From positions 27,971,501-28,035,500 of the forward strand of contig JARKIP010000005.1 of NCBI GenBank assembly GCA_029990175.1: 64,000 nucleotides of DNA. Direction: 5' to 3'. The stretch is from Petunia secreta. Its lineage: Eukaryota; Streptophyta; Magnoliopsida; Solanales; Solanaceae. Positions 45,201 to 54,753 of this stretch are shown in pieces. A program made the position numbers and the translations under genes. The notes beneath the pieces were generated by a model. It was given only the letters and a program-made list of their open reading frames with translations, was not told where the DNA came from and did not search any database. Numbering within the stretch: the stretch's first letter is position 1; every line of letters starts with the position of its first letter.

Positions 45201-46311
45201 CTGCAAAGTAAAATATTCTAAAATGTTAAAGTTTAAAATAACGCTGCTTTCTGTAAAAAAAATTTCTGATCACGTTTTCTTGAACAAAAGCAAAATCTAC
45301 GCTTACTTTTTGTTAGTTTCTCCAAACTAATTATTAGTTTGTGAGGAATTTAAGACTTTGAAGGTCAAGTCTTATAAAAAAAATATGTTATTTTCTTATT
45401 AAGATATTAGTCAATATATGTTACAACATTTTCTAAATATTCTATCTACTTTCAACTTAATTATCATGTGTTAATTATTGCCAATTATGTATGTATATTG
45501 TTATATATTTGCTTACTATATCTAAATATTTTTTCAATATGTGATGTGTTAACTATTTATATATCTTGTTTGTGTATATTTTTATATTATATATTTTAAA
45601 TATATTTCACCCACTTTGAATCTAATTATTTTAAACGCGACCTCACACTGAAGTCGCCACCGAAGTTAACGGTATGTGATTACTAATGTTGCAATACCAT
45701 CCTTTAGTGACGAACATTTTTTATAAAATATTTCCTCCATATTTTGCCATTTTAAAAGATATTTGTAAACTAAGGGAAAAGATGACAATACTATTTGTTT
45801 AATTGATTTATCTTGTCTAACTTCGTAAATAGTAGCTATATGTGCAACATAACAATTATTCAAAGCTGTCTCTGCAAATTATACAGACTGTTCGTTTTAA
45901 CTATTTTGCTTACAATCTCCTTCATTTAAACTGAATTTATAAATTATCCTATTTTAGTAATACTTTTAAGTTATTTGCGTACCATAATCTATTAGTGTAT
46001 AATATTTAGCTTCTGTCATTTTCTAACCAAAACTGCAATATGATTGAAACCCAATATAGAAATCGGTCGGGAACCACATTTAGTGGAACTTAGGAGGTAC
46101 CTGACCCCTTCCTTCTAAGTTAACTTGAACACTTACTCGAATCTCTGATTAGTAGACCGACTCGAAATTATATTTAAAATTAATTAGAAAAGCTTTTAGG
46201 TGACCTAATACGCCTAGATAAATTTATTAGGTGGTGACTCCAAAACTTAAACTCCAAATGAGTTACCCCAAGTCGAGAACCACTTACAAGCTTTTAAAGT
46301 GGGGTGCGACA
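42229..46311 (+). repeat. B 5' LTR (4083 bp)
   Basis: Begins TGTTGATACC, ends GGGGTGCGACA. TATA-like CTATAAATAC at 44251-44260, followed by CT-rich sequence. Paired with 54754-63689 by near-identity over its whole length. No gene inside; a small minus-strand ORF at 45666-45863 is broken in the other LTR. Confidence 0.93.
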
Positions 46312-46314
46312 GAA

Positions 46315-46332
46315 TGGCGACTCCGCTGGGGA
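46315..46332 (+). other. B primer binding site (tRNA-Arg type)
   Basis: TGGCGACTCCGCTGGGGA, three bases after the LTR end. Confidence 0.92.
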
Positions 46333-48224
46333 TATCAAGGTTCAAACCATAGCGGATTTTGAATTGGGATTCTTTACTTGTTTTATTTTCTTGACATTTA
46401 TTCTGAAACTAACTTTTCTTCCATTCTTTTTTTTTTTTTTTTGAAGGAATGAGGTTTATTTTCAAATCTTCAAATTTTGGCGCTATATTATTTATTTGTT
46501 TTGTTGTACTCTTTGTAATTGTTTACACTTCCTCCACTCCTGAATAGTTTTTACACTTGCACACACCATAAACGGTTACGTGGATCCCACGGCCGTTTCA
46601 CTCTCAAAAATCACTTTAGGAGGGACGTTTAGAGTATAGTTGGTCCGTGGTACAACCAACCCCTTCAAACGATCCCACCCTTTGGTTGTCCGCCAGAGCA
46701 ACCATATCCTTGTCTAGAAAAATCCACTCTTAGAAAGTTCTTTTAGGATAACACAACATGTCCTAAACTTCAGTTATTTTCGAATCTTCTAAATCTTTTT
46801 TTTTAAAACGGTTTCACTTCAAAATTCTTTTGCCTTTTTTCAAAAATTTCAACCTATTTTCCAGAATTAACTTGTTTGTTTCTCCGTTTTAAAATTTATT
46901 TTAAAAATAGCTCATATGTACACCATTTCCATAAATTTGCATAATCTTTTTCTTTAAAACGGTTTCACTTCATAATTCTTTTGCCTTTTTTCGAAAATAA
47001 TTAACTTGTTTGTTTCTCCTTTTTGAAATTTATTTTCAAAATATCTCAATATGTGTACCATTTCCATAAATTTGCTAAACCTTTTTCTTAAAACAGGTTT
47101 CACTTCATAATTCTTTTCGCATTTTTGAAAATATATCGCCTAACTCTATCAGCCTACTTTTCAAAATTAACTTGTTTGATTTATCTTCCCTCTTTTAAAA
47201 AGTTCGTAAAATATTTCAATTTGTGCATCTTTTCTTTTTCGTAATTTTAATATTGTCTAGTTTATATTAATCCTATCTTTCGAAACTAACGCGTTTGTTT
47301 TGTTCTTATCCTTCTAAAATCATTTTATGAAATACTTGAATATGTGTGCATCATTTTACAAAACATATGCATTTCTTTCCAAAACTTGTGCATTTTTTTT
47401 AAACATGTGCATATCATGCATACCTTCCGCCACTCCTGGCAAGTTTCTAAATTGTACGGTGGTTACGACCACCTCTTTCCCCACAAAAAATTTTCTTTAG
47501 GGGGAACGAGTTGGAATATATTTTATCCAAGACGTTCCCGCTACCGAGCCGTCCGCTTGGGAGGATAATAAAACTCGGTCTAGCTAATTCCATTCCTTTG
47601 TAGCGGCGCTAGGAATCATGCATGATGACATATCATAAGTCAGCTTGTTCCTAAGTCTGATAGGCCAATATGTTTAAACAATCCAAATGGTTTTTTGACC
47701 CCCAAAGAGCGTTGAACACGATCTATTTGGCATATACTTAAAGGATTGAACGTACAAATGTGGACCGTGTATTAGAATTATTCTGCATTCAATGTCATTC
47801 AAAGGCACAAATGGTAACCAAAATGGCATCAAAGCCCAAATTGAATCAGAAACGACCGTTTATTCCAAAGCAGTTAAGATCATTTGTGTTCAATGTTATT
47901 CAAACGCACAAAAGGTAATCGAAAAAGGAATTAAAGGCCCAATTTGAAGCAGAAATGACCGCTTGATAGACGGGATGACACATAATGCGCATTAGGCATT
48001 ATATAAAGACTGGCCATCCGTGGTTTACCAAAAATCCATTAGCAACTTCCATCTTAAGTCTCTAAAGAGTTTCTCAACCCACAACGACACATCTTTTCAT
48101 ATTCTCTGTTGCATTGTTTTCAAAAGCTCGTGCCACCCGTTGATCATTTGTTTACAATAAAGCAAATCTTGGGCATTTTTCTCCTTTCTTTCCCTATCGT
48201 CCTTCACCTTTTCCAAAAGATCAT
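46333..48224 (+). other. B leader with ~130-150 bp degenerate tandem repeat
   Basis: About 1.9 kb without a recognised gene. From ~46796 to ~47170 there are three units, each with AAAACGGTTTCACTTC (or AAAACAGG...), TAATTCTTTTGCC and AACTTGTTTG; the GGTTTCACTTC cores start near 46809, 46961 and 47095. 46560-46760 and 47420-47580 look like diverged versions of one cassette (ACCACC... then GGGA(A)CG... then TTCC...CCGTCCG), a further old duplication. Confidence 0.55.
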
Positions 48225-48647
48225 GGCCAATAGAACATTTGAAATGGTTGCTAAAACCCCTCAGTCACTCAAAGATTTGTGGGGAAACCTAAATATAGAT
48301 CAATAAGACCGAGTTAAGGCAGTGTTGGGGAACCTTATTTCACTGATGGAGCATACGGCAATGAAAGGGATAGCAGAAGCAGCAGTACACTATTGGGATG
48401 GAGGCCGAGCAGACTTTCACTTTGGAAAATATTGAAGAACTTCACATTTGACATATCCCGGCTCTTAACTGATGCAGACAATATCATCTTCCAAGAAGAT
48501 TCATCAGGGGCAAGTTCGGCCGAGGAAGACTCATCTGAAGAAGAAGAAGAAGAAGAAGAAGAAGAAGAAGAAGAAGAAGAAGAAGAAGAAGAAGAAGAAG
48601 AAGAAGAAGAAGAAGAAGAAGAAGAATCTGGGGATAGATCAGCATGA
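48225..48647 (+). pseudogene. B ORF1-like N-terminal fragment ending in a GAA/poly-Glu tract
   Basis: ATG 48225 opens MANRTFEMVAKTPQSLKDLW and stops at TAA ~48304. Beyond the stop the same frame reads DRVKAVLGNLISLMEHTAMK and a YWD motif, recalling the N-terminus of an extra protein carried by plant Tat/Ogre elements; that attribution is from memory of the family and uncertain. A frame change then leads into an SSAEEDSSEEE stretch and ~30 Glu codons. The original C-terminal part is absent. Confidence 0.5.
48536..48627 (+). repeat. (GAA)n microsatellite, about 30 repeats
   Basis: Uninterrupted AAG/GAA triplets. The tract is read as poly-Glu in the frame of 48393-48647, or poly-Lys in another. 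Confidence 0.97.
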
Positions 48648-49070
48648 AAGATGTTTACTTGGCCATGATCTAATTTCCTAGCAATATTTAGTCTTTTCCG
48701 CTTTTTACACTATTTTATTATCATTCAATGTAATAAGATCAAATAAATGCAATATTAACTCTTAGGCTCCCTATTTTGTTAGCAAATGAAATGAGACATG
48801 TGGCACAAAGCGCTTTTCAAAATCATCGTGCGTAAAATGGTCTTTCGCATTATAAGATGCATTCGTTACTTGATATGTCTGCATTGCATGAACTCGTTTG
48901 TTGCTCTCTCTCTCTCTCTACCTGAATGAATCTTTTCCCCAAAATCAATATCTCTCCAATGCATATAACCCTACTTTTCTTTCCAAGCTAATACTAAAAT
49001 CCTGATCTTTTGCACATTCTGATTACTTCCTATCGCTAACTCAAAAACATCCTTTCCAAAGGGCCGGCTC
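48648..49070 (+). other. B internal spacer, no gene seen
   Basis: AT-rich, with a short CT microsatellite at about 48905-48919. Nothing else recognised. Confidence 0.5.
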
Positions 49071-50510
49071 ATGTTGAACACTAAAATAGAAGACATGGCT
49101 AAGCAGAGTGCACTTATTGGTGATTTGTCAAAGAAACATGGGGTTGTTGCGGAAAATATTATGCGTATGGAGCAGAAAATTGACAGGGTAAGAGGAGTGA
49201 TGGTCAGCCTCAAGGGCACCTCTGACATGCCACAAGAATTCCCGAAGCCAATGTTCGAGGATCACTTTAATGCTCCAGTCTACACTATTGCACCACCTGC
49301 CATATATGAGTGTGATCCAAAGAATTTTTCAAATTTACATTCCTTCATGGTTGAAAGAGCATTCAAAAAGTTAACATGAGGCAATCAGGAGATGAGAAGT
49401 GAGGAGAATCCACCAAATGTTGCAAAGATATACGCACAACAATCGGATATCAGCATGGTGACGGAACATCCGTTGTACGATGGAACTAAAAATCCTTATG
49501 TATATTTGGGAGCATATCTGCACCAACTAGAAAGTATGGAACACGACGACGGACTCAAGAGGAAGCTATTTGTTAAGACACTCACAGGGTCAGCATTGAT
49601 TTGGTACATAGGGCAAGACACAAGCAAATGAAATTCTTGGAGCGACCTGGTCGAAGCCTTTATCAATTGATATAAATCCTATAGCGACCATCGTGCATGC
49701 AATAGCTTGTTGAAAAGGAAAAGTGTTATAGAACCGATTTGTGAAAAGGTATTGGGTAATAATTTGACTGAAGCACGATCCAAGGATATGAACGTTACAA
49801 AGAAAGAGAAAGCTACCATTACCAAAACCCCAAGCCCTATCCCAATATCTCTTAATAACCGAGCCATCATCCCTTTGCATGAATCACTGACTGTTCAATT
49901 TGAGAAACATAAGTCTATCGGGATGTTGCAGCCACAATGTGGAGAAGTCTTTACCCCACTACCACCTCTCTTTGATTCAAGCAAACATTGTGCATTTCAC
50001 TCCAACATACCAGGTCATGACACCAATGAATGCACCGCTCTGAGGAAGGAGATTCAGAGTTTAGTAGAAAATGGCAAGGTAGTCGAAGTGTTAAAGGGAA
50101 AACCTCAACTTCTGTGGTGCCAACCTCTGACCTTTATGCCAACAATTGAAGTTTGCTCACAGTCAGTTAACCCAATTTCTTATCAGAAGCCAACAAATAG
50201 CACTAAGAGTTCCTCTCGCGATGCTCCTCGCAAGTTCACTCCCATTGGTGGATCATATGCAAGTTTGTACGAAAGGTTGAAAGATGCAGGAATAGTACAC
50301 CCTATTAAAAGAAATATTTACAAGGAACCGTGGAAAGCAGATATGGAAAAGTCATGTGTTTACCATTCAGGCATGCCGGGGCACAATATTGAGAAATGTT
50401 TTGCTTTTAAAGAGAAGATTGAAGAGCTAATCAAGTCTGGGCAAATCAAGATTGAAAATGCTAATGACGGTGCAATTGCAGATGACCAGGTCAAAGAGGC
50501 AGCAGTTTAA
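49071..50510 (+). pseudogene. B gag module 1
   Basis: Three plus-strand fragments (49071-49379, 49392-49631, 49707-50510) make a gag-like protein. The first has a coiled-coil-like start (KIEDMAKQSALIGDLSKKHG) and the FSNLHSFMVERAFKKL region. The second matches the gag core (PLYDGTKNPYVYLGAYLHQL, LFVKTLTGSALIWYIGQ). The third carries two zinc-finger-like motifs of the C-x2-H-x5-H-x4-C kind: CAFHSNIPGHDTNEC (~49990) and CVYHSGMPGHNIEKC (~50355). Stops at 49377, 49629 and ~49668; part of the core is missing after SYSDHRA. Such C/H motifs are typical of Ogre/Tat gag. The last 267 residues are open. Confidence 0.82.
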
Positions 50511-51328
50511 TGACAGACATCTGAATACGAGAAGAGAGCTTCTAAGTTGCATGATCTTTGGAGACATTTAGTTTACTTTCTAGCAAGCTTTATGGCACAT
50601 GTTTTTAAGATTTTCCCTTTATGTATTTGGAACTATGCTTGACCTGATTCCTGTCAGTAGCATACGTAGGCAGCCCACACCGGGTTCGGTCCCTTTATAA
50701 TAAAAATTTTATTTTGCCCAATAAGGAAAGTTGGTGCAAATTTTGAAATACAGCAGTTAGTTGACAATTATGAAAAGGCATGGATCACGACAGACAAATT
50801 TGTAAAGGAAACGGTGATCGCACCCAAGTCTTTGGTGTTTGATAAAGAACCGACCTCCCTTTCGGTCACCTAAAGTCCAACCTTTTCCTTGACTTCGCAC
50901 AATTCATCGCAACCTCCTTATCAATGATTCATCAACCAAAATCTTTTCCTTGACTGCTACATAAAGCACTCAAGCAATCCTTTATAATTTCTATACCGTT
51001 TGTCATAGTATCTAATTCAAGCATTAGTCTATCATATGCCTTCTAGGTATCCTCTAAGCTGCATATCTAACATTTATGTGCTATTTTGTTTCAAAGTTTA
51101 CAGGATACTAACTTTGTTTTGCATATTTTATCATTTTGTCAAAGGTTGCCTAGCATTTGAACACCTAAATTGTCAAAGAATCTGCATTAAGAAGAAGCCG
51201 AGATGACAAGCTAAGATGAAATATTCACTTTTGGAGCAAAGTCTTCAGAACCACAGACACATGGCATCGAGAAAAACAAGAGTCAACAGGACATTTCAGA
51301 TAAATCTGACAATCCTGATTCTACTACT
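50511..51328 (+). other. spacer between the two B gag modules
   Basis: Non-coding. 50650-50720 (ACGTAGGCAGCCCACACCGG, then TAATAAAAATTTTATTTTG) has a diverged copy after module 2 at about 52720-52780 (AAGCAGCCTACTTGGGCAGG, then AATAAAAATTTCATTTTC), so the duplicated unit includes the 3' flank of gag. Confidence 0.65.
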
Positions 51329-52704
51329 ATGCAAGTTGTGGCAAGAGACAAGCAGAATCAGCTGGTAGTATACCCACATAAGAAGCATGGAAAAGAAATC
51401 CAGCCAAATGAACAGGAGGGTTTAAATGAAAAGCTCCATTATCTAGAAATGGTCGTAAAAGAAGAGATGAGTTTAAGGAACATTCAAAGTTTGAGGTATA
51501 AGGATTTGTGTCTACATCCGTATGTTGAGCTACCGTATGGATACAAAATTCCGAAATTCAGCACTTTTGATGGAACAGGGAATCCTTTCTGTCATTTGAA
51601 AGACTACAGTAATAGGCTAATTAGAGTTGGACATGTCGAGGCTATCAGAATGCAATTGTTCATTCAAAGTTTATCGGGATAAGCACTCACTTGGTACACC
51701 AAACAAGATTTTAGCAAATGGCACACATGGGAAGATATGGCCCGAGATTTTGTCAATCAATACAAGTTCAACATCCAAAAGGATGTGCACCTATATGAGA
51801 TGTACAAAGTCAAATGAATGCAACACGAGTCTTTCGAAGAATATGCTACCCGATGGAGAATCAAAGATACACCCTCCTTTGCCTGAAGAAGAGTTAGTTT
51901 CAACTTCGTCCAAATCTAAGAAGGGATTTACTATGAGAAATTGCTCGGCGTTCAGACACACGACTTTTCTAGTCTGATTCAAATAATAAAGGAACTCGAA
52001 ATTGGCATTCAAGAAGGGAAGATCATTGGAAGTTCAACAATGCACTATGTTAATCAACATTTTCAACCCGAGGCACTTGAGAATTTACAAAGTAATGAAG
52101 AAGACAACACATTAGTCGCCATGACTGGGCACCAACCACCGTACGACCAGAATCAACGGAATCTACGATTTCATGATACTCCTGACTTACACACTAGACA
52201 ACCTCACTACTATCAGGATTTTCAACAAAAACCTTATTAAGCTCAACGCAATCGGCACCAGATAAAAAAGATGAAATCTCGCACATTTACTCCTCTAGCT
52301 GAATCTTTGACAAGTATATTTGAAAGACTAAGGGATCAAGGGATATTGCAACCGAGAAATGGATGGGTTCCTCATTAGATTTTGATCCATCAAAGACTTG
52401 CACATATCATTCGAATATTCAAGGTCATGACACTGAAGAATGTCCAGCACTGAAGCACAAAATTCAGAACTTGATTAAAAAAGGCATGATAACGGTACAA
52501 CAGAACCACCAAATGACAGTTCCAACTCTCAGCTGCAAACACAGTGTATGTTCAAGGCAATCCATCGAAGATAGCTCCGAGGCATTTGAAGGGAAAGCGC
52601 AACACATGAAGGCAATCCATCACCATGCAAAATCTAAGATCTCTACATTTGACTGCTCTTTTGCCCTTTATCCCTACTTTGTACCTGAACTATGTATGAC
52701 TTGA
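51329..52704 (+). pseudogene. B gag module 2
   Basis: A second, diverged gag closer to the gag of A: YVELPYGYKIPKFSTFDGTG, CHLKDYSNRLIR and FIQSLSG, stop at ~51680, then LTWYTKQDFSKWHTWEDMAR, another stop, MQHESFEEYATRWR, and a frameshifted C-terminal part (51941-52240, then 52363-52704) with FERLRDQGILQPRN and the C/H motif CTYHSNIQGHDTEEC at ~52393-52437. At least four stops or frame changes. Not obviously derived from module 1 by a recent event because identity is low. Confidence 0.8.
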
Positions 52705-53123
52705 TTATTGTATTGACAAGATATGTAAGCAGCCTACTTGGGCAGGGTTTCATTACAATAAAAATTTCATTTTCTCCTAGTCAAGATAAGCACAATTTTT
52801 GGGACATCCTCCTAATCTAATACACTCACCCAAAAGTTTTCAACCTAAAAAGGAAGAGGCATCTGCATGATTGATCGGATATCAAAATTTTTCAAAGATA
52901 TCACATCAAAGGACAAATGCATATTCGAGCCGACACTCGGGTGTTCAATGCAAGGCAACCACTCTGTTTTAAATTAACAACTTTTCCTTTGAGAGCAGAT
53001 CTTTTCTTACAAATACAAGACTCGCAGGTAATACAATAATCTGAGAATGAATAACTTCCATTTCTAATACCTGACATGCATTAGAGGAATGCACTTACAA
53101 GCTTTTGGACATGGCACCTTTAA
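52705..53123 (+). other. B internal spacer, no gene seen
   Basis: AT-rich with the gag-flank copy at 52720-52780. Nothing else recognised. Confidence 0.5.
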
Positions 53124-53735
53124 TATGACGCTTAGCCTCGATTAGCCTCGTCAGGCTTAAAATATGACGATTAGCCTCGTCAGGCTTAAAATATGACGAC
53201 TAGCCTCGTCAGTCTTAAAATATGACGAGTAGCCTCGTCAGGCTTAAAATATGATGACTAGCCCCTTCAGACTTAAAATATGACAGACTTACAATATGAC
53301 GAATAGCCTCGTCAGGCTTAAAATATGACGACTAGCCCCGTCAGGCTTAAAATATGACAGGCTTACAATATGACGACTAGCCTCGTCAGGCTTAAAATAT
53401 GACGACTAGCCTTGTCAGGCTTAAAATATGACCATTAGCCACGTCAGGCTTAAAATATGACGACTAGCCCCGTCAGGCTTAAAATATGACAGGCTTACAA
53501 TATGACGAATAGCCTCGTCAGGCTTAAAATATGACGACTAGCCTCGTCAGGCTTAAAATATGACGACTAGCCTTGTCAGGCTTAAAATATGACCATTAGC
53601 CCCGTCAGGCTTAAGATATGACGGCTAGCCACGTCAGGCTTAAAATATGACGATTAGCCTCGTTAGGCTTAGAATATGACTATTAGCTCCATCAGGCTTA
53701 GAATATGACTATTAAGCCTGTCCGCCTTAGAATAG
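53124..53735 (+). repeat. 29-bp minisatellite with internal dyads
   Basis: About 19 full units of the form TGACGACTAGCCTCGTCA + GGCTTAAAATA and three 16-bp short units (TGACAGGCTTACAATA). Each full unit has the inverted pair TGACGA/TCGTCA around CTAGCC. Short units recur every few full units, giving a higher-order pattern. Units decay toward the right end. Confidence 0.95.
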
Positions 53736-54753
53736 GACATCACATATATTTTGGTTTTGCAGGCAGTACTATAATAGGCCCATCTGCATTATAATTGGGT
53801 ATACACATATATTATATTTCATTTTGCAGGCACTACTATTAGGCTCGTCCGCCTTAGAATTGGACATACACGTATGTTTTGTTTTGCAGGAACTATTTAC
53901 AGTAAGGTGATCTATTAAAGGCTAATAAACTGGGGCAGAATTTTTGAGGATTCCCTCAAAAATTCCAAAAAGATGCAAGACGACAAAGGGGCAGAATTTT
54001 GAGGGAACCTCAAAATTCATTGAAAAATCGATATCCACAAGCCCAAGATGCAACAATAAGGAGGATGCACGAATCAACCCTTCCCCTCTTCCCAAAACTC
54101 AGATATCTTTCTTTGAGTGCAGGCACAGAATACTAACAACAAATATGACAACATATGGGGCAACACCACAAGACACTCTTCGACTTTCCAGCAATCCCTT
54201 TGAGCCCTTCCTCACTCTCTCACACTTGCTTTCAAAATCAATTCCCTATACTGAAATTGTGCAATTACAAAACTTCTAATATACACCATTTTAAAACTCC
54301 ATTCAAAAAGCTTAGTCCCTTCGATTATGCTTTTGCCACTTCATCAAATTATTAATTCCCGCTCAAATCTAAAACTTCTCATGTGCAAACAAGTAATCTG
54401 CCTAATCATTTATTAGGAAGTCATTTTGTATTTTTTCCAATTCGTGCTTACCTTGTGTGAATCATGCCTGTTTGTCAATCGTGCGCGTTTTCGTGCCTAA
54501 TCGTGCCTAATCATGCCCATTTGTTTGAATCATGAAAATTTACCGTGCTTACTCCTTAATACGTCATCAAATTTCAAATCACACACCAATCTGAACTTTT
54601 TATACTTGGACAAATTAATTCTTGACACCTTCGCGCGTCATAAACCCTTCACACAGGCTATATGTCATTTCGCTTGTCGTGACAAAATTGGCTATTCCGT
54701 CAACTATCTTTGCCCGAAGACTCTTTCATCATCTCCGGGCAAAGAGGTGCAGC
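53736..54753 (+). other. B 3' untranslated region, two perfect hairpins and purine-rich tract
   Basis: No gene. Two copies of a GCAG(A/C)ACTAT-type decayed repeat at 53760-53895. 53938-53965: arms GAATTTTTGAGG and CCTCAAAAATTC around ATTC. 53994-54018: arms GAATTTTGAGG and CCTCAAAATTC around GAA. Both are preceded by GGGGCA. GGGCAAAGAGGTGCAGC (54737-54753) abuts the 3' LTR and is the probable purine tract. ORFs at 53944-54279 and 54513-54875 are low-complexity and cross the LTR boundary, so not credible. Confidence 0.65.

Noticed and set aside
35486..46311. LTR A and LTR B as the two ends of one element
   Set aside because: They match at their ends but differ through much of their interiors, whereas B matches 54754-63689 closely and GTGAT flanks that pair exactly. 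Each of A and B is followed by its own primer site.
48472..48681. Poly-Lys ORF over the GAA tract
   Set aside because: Alternative frame of a microsatellite.
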